A stretch of DNA of 64,000 bases. Source: Clostridiales bacterium. Lineage in GTDB: Bacteria > Bacillota > Clostridia > Christensenellales > Aristaeellaceae. The stretch spans positions 20,924-84,923 of the forward strand of contig SFIM01000007.1 of assembly GCA_004556155.1 (NCBI GenBank). Direction: 5' to 3'. Shown here in pieces: positions 1 to 6,968 of this stretch (positions are counted from its first letter, which is position 1; every line of letters starts with the position of its first letter). The translations under genes and the position numbers were made by a program. The notes beneath the pieces were generated by a model that was not told where the DNA came from, did no database searches, and saw only the letters and a program-made list of their open reading frames with translations.

Positions 1-2
1 TG

Positions 3-1547
3 CTGGCGGTGTCGGGGCTGCATGTGATGATCCTATCCTCCATGGTGATGCTGCTGCTTCGCCGCCTGTCGCCTTCGCCCCTGGCGATGCTGTTTTTAAC
101 GCTGGCGCTGCTGCTGCCCTACTGCCTGCTGGTGGGTATGACGGCCTCCATCCTGCGCGCGTCCGTGCTGCTGACGGTATTGCTGCTGGGGCGCATGGCG
201 CGAAGAAAGGTGGATCCTCTGACGGCGCTGGCGGCGGCGTTTATCGTGGTGCTGGCCGTGCGGCCGCTGGATCTCTTTGCGCCGGGGTTTCAGATGTCCT
301 TTGCCGCCGTGGCGGGGATGATTCTGCTGGGCGATCGCGTGCGGCAGTGGACGCAGCGCATCCGCGGCAAGCGCTTGCGCGCCGTGGCGCAAGCCTATGG
401 CATGACGCTGTGCGCCAGCCTGGGCGTGACACTGCCGGTGATCTATCATTATCACCGGGTATCGCTGATGGGGCTTTTGATCAATCCCCTGCTCAGCCCG
501 CTGATTTCGCTGCTGCTGCCCGCCTACATTGTGCTGCTGCTTGTGGGCGCGGTTTGCCCACCGCTGGGCGCGATATTGGGGCGGGCGCTGGCTTGGGTAT
601 CTGCGCGGCTGACGGACTGCATTCACCTGGCAGCGCAGCCTGCCTGGGCTTCGGTTCGCGTGCCCAGCCCGCCGTGGTATCTGGCGGCGGCCATTGTGCT
701 AACGTTGATTCTGCTTACGCGCTTTGTGCTGCTGCGGCCCTGGCGGCGCGTGCTCATCGGCGCGCTGGCGCTGGCTGCGGCGGTGGGGACGATGCTGCTG
801 ACGCAAAATCGCCTGCCGCGCTATATTCAGCTTTCGCTGGGCAACGCGGACGCGGCGATCATTGAGGATGGCGCGCGCACGGTGGTGATCGATACAGGTG
901 AGAATGGCCGCGAACTGGCCGCCTATCTGCTGGCTGAAGGACGAGGAATCGATACGCTGATTCTGTCGCATCTGCACACCGATCATGCGCAAGGGCTGCG
1001 CGAGCTGCTGGACTATGAGGTGCCCATCGGCGAAATCTGCCTGTCCACCGAGGCGCAGGCGACGCAGGTATCGGACGCCTGCCTGTCCGTGCTGAACGCG
1101 GCGCGGGAACATGGCGTTCCTGTGCGGCTGATTTGCGCGGGGGATGAGCTGAAAACCGAGCGCGTCGGTATCCGTGTGCTGTGGCCCGAAGGGGGCAGCG
1201 CCAATGATCGGGGCGGGGCCAACGATTATGCGCTGGCGCTGCTGATTGATCTGGACGGCGCGCACATCCTGCATATGAGCGATGTGAGCGGCGCGTATGA
1301 GCTGTACGCCGCCCAGGAGGCGGACGCGCTCAAGATCGCCCATCACGGCTCGTCCTCCAGCACGGGCGAGGCCTTTTTGGACCGCGTAAGGCCGGCAATC
1401 GGCCTGCTCAGTGCGCGGCAGGCCAGCGCAAAAACGCTGGAGCGGCTTGCGCAGGCGGGCGTTATGGTATATGATACAGAGGAGCTGGGCGCGTTGACGC
1501 TGACCGTAAGAAACGGCGAAATGCGCGTGCAGGGCTATCTGCAATGA
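3..1547 (+). CDS. comEC: ComEC/Rec2-type DNA uptake channel protein, 5' truncated by the window edge
   Basis: This is the C-terminal two thirds of a ComEC family protein, the inner-membrane channel that takes up single-stranded DNA during competence. The reading frame is open from base 3, and the first residues (LAVSGLHV) are the conserved competence-domain motif, so the true start lies upstream of the window. Several hydrophobic segments fill roughly residues 1-265 of the visible part. A metallo-beta-lactamase domain follows, with the metal-binding motif SHLHTDH and a distal HHGSSSS motif. Both are intact, which in this family goes with a predicted nuclease activity. Only 9 bases separate its stop from holA, so the two are probably co-transcribed, a common Firmicutes arrangement. 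Identity is secure. Whether this organism is naturally competent cannot be judged from here. Confidence 0.93.
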   Translation: MAVSGLHVMILSSMVMLLLRRLSPSPLAMLFLTLALLLPYCLLVGMTASILRASVLLTVLLLGRMARRKVDPLTALAAAFIVVLAVRPLDLFAPGFQMSFAAVAGMILLGDRVRQWTQRIRGKRLRAVAQAYGMTLCASLGVTLPVIYHYHRVSLMGLLINPLLSPLISLLLPAYIVLLLVGAVCPPLGAILGRALAWVSARLTDCIHLAAQPAWASVRVPSPPWYLAAAIVLTLILLTRFVLLRPWRRVLIGALALAAAVGTMLLTQNRLPRYIQLSLGNADAAIIEDGARTVVIDTGENGRELAAYLLAEGRGIDTLILSHLHTDHAQGLRELLDYEVPIGEICLSTEAQATQVSDACLSVLNAAREHGVPVRLICAGDELKTERVGIRVLWPEGGSANDRGGANDYALALLIDLDGAHILHMSDVSGAYELYAAQEADALKIAHHGSSSSTGEAFLDRVRPAIGLLSARQASAKTLERLAQAGVMVYDTEELGALTLTVRNGEMRVQGYLQ

Positions 1548-1556
1548 GGGGTAAGC

Positions 1557-2588
1557 ATGGATCACCGCGCGTTTTTTGACGATGTTGCCAAGGGCAAAAT
1601 TGCCCCGTGCTATGTGTTTGAGGGCACGGAGGAGTATATCAAGCGCTCGGCGCTGGCCGCCCTGCGCAAAAAGCTGCTGCCTGCGGGGCTGGAGGATATG
1701 AATGAGGCGCGCCTGACCGATCCTGACGCGAACGCGCTGATCGCCGCCGCAGAAACTCTGCCCTTTATGGCTGATAAGCGGCTGGTGCTGGTGCTGGAAA
1801 GCGGCATGCTGTCCGGCCGCGCCAAGGATTACGACGAGGCCAAAAGCGCTGCCGCGCTGTGCGAATATCTGCAGCATCCGCCCGAGAGCGCGTGCATCGT
1901 GTTCTATGTGCGGGACAAGGCGGATGGCCGCAAGAAGCTGTATGCGCAGCTGAAAAAAACGGCGCAGATCGTGCAGTTTAATCCCTTGGATGAGCGCGAA
2001 ATGATGCGCTGGATTGCCAAGCAGCTCAAGGGCATGGGCAAGAAGATTGCCTCGCCTACCTGCCAGAAGCTGATCTTTACCGCCGGGAACGACCTGTATG
2101 CCCTCAGCGGCGAACTGGAAAAGCTGGCGGCCTGCGCAGGCGAGCGGGAGGAAATTCTGCCCGAGGATATCGACGCGATCTGCGTGAAGACCACGGCCTA
2201 TCGCGTGTACGACCTGGCCAACACCCTGCTGCGCGGGGACGCGGGGCAGGCGCTCACCCTGTCGCGCGCGCTGATACGCGACGGCGAGGAGCCGCTGTTT
2301 CTGCTGGCGCTTTTGCAGGGCGAGTGCCGCCGCATGCTGGCGGTAAAGCTGCTGCGCGGGGCGGGCATGCAGCCCGACGCCATTGCGGGCAAAATCGGCG
2401 CGCCGCCCTTTGCCGTGCGGCAGATGTATCAGCAGGTGGCGCGATACACCGAGCGGCAGCTGCGCGATATGGCGCAGTGCTGCATGGATACGGAATACCA
2501 GGTAAAAAGCGGACGGATGGCGCTGGAGGGCGCACTGGAAAAGACCATGCTGCAATTGCTGCGCATCCGCCTGGAGGGAAAAGCATGA
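1557..2588 (+). CDS. holA: DNA polymerase III delta subunit
   Basis: The 343-residue product matches HolA, the clamp-loader subunit that opens the sliding clamp. It has the expected length and the family's N-terminal pattern (an acidic F..D.....Y.FEG.E) followed by the AAA+-like fold without a functional Walker A motif, as is normal for delta. It starts with ATG at 1557 behind a GAGGGG ribosome-binding site, directly after comEC. Its stop overlaps the ATG of rsmG by four bases (ATGA), implying translational coupling. The function is inferred from overall similarity and from the comEC-holA order. Confidence 0.9.
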   Translation: MDHRAFFDDVAKGKIAPCYVFEGTEEYIKRSALAALRKKLLPAGLEDMNEARLTDPDANALIAAAETLPFMADKRLVLVLESGMLSGRAKDYDEAKSAAALCEYLQHPPESACIVFYVRDKADGRKKLYAQLKKTAQIVQFNPLDEREMMRWIAKQLKGMGKKIASPTCQKLIFTAGNDLYALSGELEKLAACAGEREEILPEDIDAICVKTTAYRVYDLANTLLRGDAGQALTLSRALIRDGEEPLFLLALLQGECRRMLAVKLLRGAGMQPDAIAGKIGAPPFAVRQMYQQVARYTERQLRDMAQCCMDTEYQVKSGRMALEGALEKTMLQLLRIRLEGKA

Positions 2589-3307
2589 TTGAAGATTTGC
2601 GCGCGCTGCTGGCGCAGGGGAATATTGTTTTAACGGACGAAGCGCAGGAGCGGCTGCTGGCGTATCACCGCCTGCTGCTGGAATGGAATGCGCGCATGGA
2701 TTTGACCAACGTGCCCGAGGAGGAGATGGCGCTGCGGCACTATGCCGATTCGCTGCTTCCACTGGCTCGGAAGGAATGGTTTCCGGACGGTGCAAGGTTG
2801 ATCGACGTGGGCACGGGCGCGGGCTTTCCCGGCATGCCGCTGGCCATCGCGCGGCCTGATCTGAAGGTGACGCTGCTGGATTCCCAGCGCAAGCGCTGCG
2901 ATTTTTTAAGCGCTGTGTGCGATGAACTGAAGCTGCCCAACGTGACCGTGCTGCACGCCCGGGCGGAGGACGGCGCGCGCGGCGCGCTGCGCGAGCAGAT
3001 GGACGTGGCCGTGGCGCGGGCCGTGGCGCCGCTGAACGTGCTGGCCGAATACCTGCTGCCCTATGTGCGCGTGGGCGGCCGCATGCTGTGCTGGAAGGGC
3101 CCCGCCGTGCGCGAGGAGATGGCTGCGGGTGAGCGCGCCTGCAAAATGCTGGGCGGCCAGGCGGAGGGCTTGTACCGTCTGCCCATCGAAGGCCGCGAGC
3201 ACTATGTGCACAGCGCGATCAAAATTTCAGCAACCGCTCGACGGTATCCGCGAAAATCCGGCACGCCTTCCAAAGATCCGTTGGGAATTTTGCCGCAAAA
3301 GCCCTGA
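2585..3307 (+). CDS. rsmG: 16S rRNA (guanine-N7) methyltransferase RsmG
   Basis: The 240-residue protein is RsmG (GidB), which uses S-adenosylmethionine to methylate N7 of a guanine in the 530 loop of 16S rRNA. The SAM-binding motif DVGTGAGFPG is present, followed by LLDSQRKRCDFL and the ARAVAPL segment typical of the family. The start is the ATG at 2585 that overlaps the holA stop codon. An in-frame extension upstream reads antiparallel to nothing conserved and was not used. Loss of RsmG gives low-level streptomycin resistance in other bacteria, which is of interest beside the R88 variant of S12 at the other end of this window. A terminator follows at 3337. Confidence 0.93.
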   Translation: MIEDLRALLAQGNIVLTDEAQERLLAYHRLLLEWNARMDLTNVPEEEMALRHYADSLLPLARKEWFPDGARLIDVGTGAGFPGMPLAIARPDLKVTLLDSQRKRCDFLSAVCDELKLPNVTVLHARAEDGARGALREQMDVAVARAVAPLNVLAEYLLPYVRVGGRMLCWKGPAVREEMAAGERACKMLGGQAEGLYRLPIEGREHYVHSAIKISATARRYPRKSGTPSKDPLGILPQKP

Positions 3308-3336
3308 TTTCATCAAAAGCTGTCAAACGATTCTAT

Positions 3337-3374
3337 GGCTTCCTGTTTGGAAAAAAGCAGGAGGCCGCTTTTTT
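3337..3374 (+). terminator. Intrinsic terminator after rsmG
   Basis: A 9-bp stem (GGCTTCCTG with CAGGAGGCC, one G-U pair) closes a purine-rich loop and is followed by GC and six T residues. It lies 30 bases after the rsmG stop and separates the comEC-holA-rsmG unit from the noc-like gene. Confidence 0.75.
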
Positions 3375-3515
3375 ATGGCGAAATCAACAGGCAGGATGCG
3401 CGGACAAGCCGGACGGGCGCAGAGGGAGGCGATCCGCACGGCCCCGCGCGTCCCCTGCCGTACAGGGGATAGTGAGAGAAACGAGCATACAAAATGCAAT
3501 ACGCGGAGGCAATCT

Positions 3516-4343
3516 ATGCGAAATCTTCAAGCCCTTCAAACCGCCGGACGGCAGCTATGCTGGCTGCCGCTATCCTCCATTCATCCCAACAGCCGCCAGC
3601 CGCGCACAGACTTTGACGAGTTTGCGCTGATGGAACTGGCCGCGTCCATTCGCCAAAATGGATTATTGCAGCCCGTCACCGTGCGCCCCGCGGCCGAAGG
3701 GTATGAGCTGATTATGGGCGAGCGCCGCTGCCGCGCCTGCCGCCTGTTGGGGCACACGCATATCGAAGCCTTTGTGCTGCCTGCGGACGATCAGGAAAGC
3801 GCGCTGCTGGCGCTGGTGGAAAACGTGCAGCGCAAGAACCTGCACTTCTTTGAGGAAGCCGAGGCGCTTTCCCGCCTGTGCGGACAGGGCATGGCCCAGG
3901 ATACGCTGGCCAGGATGCTGGGCAAAAGCCCCAGTGCCATCAACAATCGCCTGCGCCTATTGCGGCTGGAGCCCAGCGTGCGTGAGGTGATCTGCGAGGG
4001 ACAACTGACCGAGCGACATGCCAGGGCGCTGCTTTCCCTGCCTGGGGAGGAGCTACGCCTGCGCGTGGCGCGCGCCGCGGCCGCGCAGCATCTTAGCGTG
4101 CAAAAGACCGAGCAGCTGATTGCCCGCACGCTGGAAAAGCTGCCCATGCCGCTGACCTGCCGCCGGGTGGTATCGCTGGCGCGGGATTACCGGCTGTATA
4201 TCAACGCCATCCGCGGCATTGTGGGGCAGCTATGCGATACGGGCGTGCAGGCGCAGTGCGAGGTGAGCGAATATGACAGCGCGGTGGAGGTGCGCATTGT
4301 GCTGCCCCGCAATGCGCGCAAAAAAACAAGCAACGCGGTGTAA
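3516..4343 (+). CDS. noc: ParB family protein, Noc-like
   Basis: This 275-residue ParB-like DNA-binding protein has the N-terminal ParB/Srx CTPase-type domain. It contains SIHPNSRQPR near the start, the GERRCRA motif around residue 70 and ENVQRKNLHFFEEA around residue 105. A helix-turn-helix follows (LARMLGKSPSAINNRLRLL). The ATG at 3516 was chosen because a good GCGGAGGC site lies just upstream and the family homology begins there. In Bacillus the nucleoid occlusion factor Noc sits directly after rsmG and the chromosome-partition ParB lies farther on with ParA. Here no parA is adjacent, so Noc is the better reading by position. A chromosomal ParB cannot be excluded without comparing the DNA-recognition helix. 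Confidence 0.8.
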   Translation: MRNLQALQTAGRQLCWLPLSSIHPNSRQPRTDFDEFALMELAASIRQNGLLQPVTVRPAAEGYELIMGERRCRACRLLGHTHIEAFVLPADDQESALLALVENVQRKNLHFFEEAEALSRLCGQGMAQDTLARMLGKSPSAINNRLRLLRLEPSVREVICEGQLTERHARALLSLPGEELRLRVARAAAAQHLSVQKTEQLIARTLEKLPMPLTCRRVVSLARDYRLYINAIRGIVGQLCDTGVQAQCEVSEYDSAVEVRIVLPRNARKKTSNAV

Positions 4344-4348
4344 ATCTA

Positions 4349-4377
4349 TTGACAGTTTGTTCAAGCTTTCCCATATT
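4349..4377 (+). promoter_or_regulatory. Possible sigma-A promoter downstream of noc
   Basis: A perfect TTGACA (4349-4354) is followed after 17 bases by CATATT (4372-4377), four of six -10 matches. It points into a gene-free stretch that ends in two hairpins before the convergent SRP RNA gene, so it could drive a short RNA. It may also be chance. Confidence 0.35.
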
Positions 4378-4435
4378 TATGCGTTATGCTAAGGGTGCCA
4401 GGGGGAAAAAGCCATCTTCCTCTTGCCATCCCGAT

Positions 4436-4459
4436 GGAGGAACCCCTCCCTTTTCTTTT
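4436..4459 (+). terminator. Short hairpin with T-rich tail
   Basis: GGAGG and CCTCC enclose AACC and are followed by CTTTTCTTTT. The stem is short, so this is a weak candidate terminator for noc or for a small transcript starting near 4385. Confidence 0.4.
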
Positions 4460-4470
4460 ACACAGGCAGT

Positions 4471-4494
4471 GCCCGCGGAGATTTCCCCGCGGGC
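4471..4494. terminator. GC-rich hairpin between convergent genes
   Basis: GCCCGCGG pairs with CCGCGGGC across a 7-8 base loop. It lies between the forward noc unit and the end of the reverse-strand SRP RNA. The plus-strand tail (ATTTGCTATT) is a poor U-run, so terminator function is only probable. Confidence 0.4.
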
Positions 4495-4522
4495 ATTTGC
4501 TATTGCTCAAAACGCAAAAAAA

Positions 4523-4630
4523 CTACGCACCGAGCGCTCCCGCGGCACATATCAGAGTGCGCTTACTGCTGCTGCCTTCCGGCCCTGACAGGGTTCACGC
4601 CGTGATATCGCACGGGACTCGATGCGTAGC
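4523..4630 (-). ncRNA. ffs: Small signal recognition particle RNA (4.5S-like)
   Basis: On the minus strand the RNA runs from about 4630 to 4523. It contains the universally conserved SRP domain IV core, with GTGAACCCTGTCAGGGCC then GGAAGGCAGCAGC, which binds the Ffh M domain. The ends pair as CTACGCATCGAG with CTCGGTGCGTAG (one G-U wobble), closing a single hairpin of about 108 nt. A run of seven or eight Ts (4515-4522 on the minus strand) follows immediately and serves as terminator. The small size implies the Alu-less form, unlike the long scRNA of Bacillus. A near-consensus promoter lies directly upstream. Confidence 0.95.
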
Positions 4631-4636
4631 AAATAT

Positions 4637-4665
4637 AGTATACCAAACTTTTATCCAAATTACAA
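4637..4665 (-). promoter_or_regulatory. Promoter of the SRP RNA gene
   Basis: Minus-strand TTGTAA (4660-4665), a 17-base spacer, and TATACT (4637-4642). The -10 ends seven bases before the deduced 5' end of the RNA, which fits well. Confidence 0.85.
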
Positions 4666-4698
4666 GCGCAAAATATATCAATTTGCAAACAGTGCTTT

Positions 4699-5904
4699 TT
4701 ACGGGGTCTTGTGCAGCACAACGCCTGCCTGCACAAGGCTTTTCTGCAGCGCGGCGATATCCGGCGCAGCGCCGTCCCGCGCGTGCATGGCTGCGGCCAG
4801 CCCCGCCGCCTCGCCCGTAACGGCACAGGCAGGGATCACGCGGGTCAGATCCCACATCGCGTCCGTGACCGATACGCAGCGCCCTGCGGCATAGAGATTG
4901 GGCACGCGCGTGCCCTGCAGAATATCAAACGGCAGCTCGTATACCGGGCCGGGCTTGCGCCAGTTGGATATCATGCCGATGCTGCGCGGCTCATGGCAAT
5001 GGGGGGCGGTATCATCCAGCACCACCCGGCCCTGCACGCAGCGCGTCATGCGCACCTGCGGGATGGTCGCCATGGTGACGGGCCATACGGCAGGATCGGC
5101 TGCACGGCACGCCAGCACCTCGCGCAGCATCGCATCGTGCGACTGCATGGTCATATCGCTCAATTCCAGTGTATCCAGGCCGGTAAAGCGCTGGGCGGTC
5201 AGCAGCTTGGGGCCGCTGTTTTGCTGGTTCTTATGGCGATCTGGGATATCCGCCGCGCCCAGCACGCGCAGCCTGGCGCCGGCCGCCTCCTGCATGTAAT
5301 ACCACGCGGCCAGGATATTGCCCTGCTCAAAACTGCGGGTGGTTTCGCCCGCGGCGGCAGCCAGGATGGCGTCGCCCGTGGCATCCACATAAGTCTTGGC
5401 GCGGATTACGCCGCGCTCCAGCCGACTCTGTACCACGATCTGTCGTACGCCGTCCGCATCCGTCTGCGCGTCGGTAATTTCGCAGCCGTAGATCAGCCGC
5501 ACGCCCGCGCGCAGTAACTCCTGTTCGCACAGCAGCGCGAACAGCTGCGGATTGAACCGCGTGCGGTAGCGGTGCTTTACGCGGCTTTCCAGATCACCGT
5601 TTTCAAACCATTCCTGGGGATATTCACCCTCCGCGCCCTGCGAGATGCTCAGGCGCAGCAGCTCCTCGGCCAGGCCGAAGGATACCTGCCGCCCCATGCC
5701 GTCGCACAGCGGCAAATAATAGGTAATCAGCCCCAGCGTGGCCAGCCCGCCCAGGGCGTATTCGCGCTCGATCAGCGTAACCTTTGCGCCTGCCCGCGCG
5801 GCGGACAGCGCGGCAGCCACGCCCGCAACGCCGCCCCCGGCGATCAGCACATCGCATGTATCCAGCACGGGCAGGGCGGATAGCTGTGCAGCGGTAAAAA
5901 TCAT
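4699..5904 (-). CDS. FAD-dependent oxidoreductase
   Basis: This 401-residue flavoprotein opens with a Rossmann dinucleotide-binding motif (IAGGGVAGVAAALSAARAG, from about residue 21) and a following acidic residue in TLIERE that would bind the FAD ribose. A second FAD-contact segment near the C-terminus reads NLYAAGRCVSVT. The layout matches the FAD_oxidored family, a broad group often annotated as fumarate-reductase-like or FAD-dependent dehydrogenases. No signal peptide or heme motif is visible, so a cytoplasmic enzyme is expected. The substrate is unknown. The start at 5904 has a GGGAGGC site. It lies 13 bases downstream of the secreted unknown at 5918-6826 and probably shares its promoter, although nothing links the two functionally. 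Confidence 0.82.
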   Translation of the reverse strand: MIFTAAQLSALPVLDTCDVLIAGGGVAGVAAALSAARAGAKVTLIEREYALGGLATLGLITYYLPLCDGMGRQVSFGLAEELLRLSISQGAEGEYPQEWFENGDLESRVKHRYRTRFNPQLFALLCEQELLRAGVRLIYGCEITDAQTDADGVRQIVVQSRLERGVIRAKTYVDATGDAILAAAAGETTRSFEQGNILAAWYYMQEAAGARLRVLGAADIPDRHKNQQNSGPKLLTAQRFTGLDTLELSDMTMQSHDAMLREVLACRAADPAVWPVTMATIPQVRMTRCVQGRVVLDDTAPHCHEPRSIGMISNWRKPGPVYELPFDILQGTRVPNLYAAGRCVSVTDAMWDLTRVIPACAVTGEAAGLAAAMHARDGAAPDIAALQKSLVQAGVVLHKTP

Positions 5905-5917
5905 AAGTGCCTCCCAA

Positions 5918-6826
5918 TTATTCTTCTATTTTCCAGATATTCCCTTTTCTGCGCAAGCAAATACGATTAACCTCCTGATCCTCTTTGTAAGCCACGACAT
6001 AGAGAGGATCAGGGATTTCATTGGTATACGAAGCAAATGATTGAAGATAATCGCAGACGCTGTGGCCACGTTCATCTAAAACTTTGTAAGAATATATATC
6101 ATCCTTGCAATGGTATCCGTTCGTTCGCAGATAATCGGCAAGTGGCGTAATCTGCAGGGACAATCCTTCAAGATACATGCAATCTTCTACCAACACAATG
6201 TCCTGGTCGATTGAACAGCGATCAATCGTCGCCTGAGGCCGCAGCTGAAAATGGAGCGGAATGGCTGGCTGGAAATCGTCTGCAGAATCGCTGAAACGCA
6301 GGTAGAGCGCAAACGACCAATCATAACAATTGCTTAGATCATCTGAATCTATCATCATAATATAATTTAATTTTTTCCCATCCTCGCTCAAGCCGTAGCT
6401 TTCACTCCAATAATAACATTCCTTACTGTTTACAGTTAATATAGTAACGATACAGGTAGGCTGTGGGTATTCTCCGATCGGGATGTAATATGGCGAATAC
6501 TCATATAAACTATCAAATGGACGTACTTGGTATTTTTCGGAAGTAATTTCAATATTGAAAAAGCCCTGCCTATCGTCTATCAGTACCTCAGTAATACGCG
6601 CATGAATGCCAGACGATTCGCCTTCACTTTGGGGATGGTAGATTCCCATATCGTAATCTGGCGCATAAGTAAAGCGCTGCTTAAGACAATCCCGAATGCT
6701 AAAAGTATACAGATATTTCCAGTATTCAACAAACGGGTCACCCGGAAGCGGCCCCTCTGCGAAAGACGAAATTCCGCCGCACAGCAGCGCCAGCGTAAGA
6801 AGCAAAAATAGCCATCTTTTTAACAT
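5918..6826 (-). CDS. Secreted protein of unknown function, AT-rich gene
   Basis: The 302-residue product begins with a typical signal peptide (KR, then a hydrophobic LLLTLALL core, cleavage probably after the FAEG region near residue 23). There is no lipobox cysteine in the right context. The mature part is rich in Tyr, Asp and Ser and shows no family motif I recognise. Its base composition is clearly more AT-rich than all neighbours, with many TAT, AAT and ATA codons that are rare elsewhere here, which suggests recent acquisition. A consensus promoter lies at 6871-6899 and a GGAG site before the ATG. It precedes the FAD oxidoreductase by 13 bases. Confidence 0.75.
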   Translation of the reverse strand: MLKRWLFLLLTLALLCGGISSFAEGPLPGDPFVEYWKYLYTFSIRDCLKQRFTYAPDYDMGIYHPQSEGESSGIHARITEVLIDDRQGFFNIEITSEKYQVRPFDSLYEYSPYYIPIGEYPQPTCIVTILTVNSKECYYWSESYGLSEDGKKLNYIMMIDSDDLSNCYDWSFALYLRFSDSADDFQPAIPLHFQLRPQATIDRCSIDQDIVLVEDCMYLEGLSLQITPLADYLRTNGYHCKDDIYSYKVLDERGHSVCDYLQSFASYTNEIPDPLYVVAYKEDQEVNRICLRRKGNIWKIEE

Positions 6827-6870
6827 GCTTGCACTCCATCAATCGGTAGAATGGGGAGAATGACATGAAA

Positions 6871-6899
6871 ATTGTATCGGCCCGCTGGGTGAATGTCAA
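6871..6899 (-). promoter_or_regulatory. Promoter of the AT-rich secreted-protein gene
   Basis: On the minus strand TTGACA (6894-6899), 17 bases, TACAAT (6871-6876), about 45 bases before the start codon. Confidence 0.75.
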
Positions 6900-6918
6900 G
6901 CAAAAATCCAAATTTTAC

Positions 6919-6954
6919 AAAAAAGCTCCCCGCAGGCTGCTTGCTTGCGGGGAG
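6919..6954 (-). terminator. Intrinsic terminator of ftsH
   Basis: On the minus strand a 9-bp stem (CTCCCCGCA with TGCGGGGAG) is followed by C and six Ts, beginning 15 bases after the ftsH stop codon. Confidence 0.85.
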
Positions 6955-6968
6955 GGAAAAAAGTGTGC

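Noticed and set aside
699..2795. Minus-strand frame opposite comEC, holA and rsmG
   Set aside because: Crosses three real genes on the other strand and has no similarity to a protein family.
4349..4820. Short frames crossing the SRP RNA gene
   Set aside because: They run antisense through the conserved SRP core and have no ribosome-binding site.
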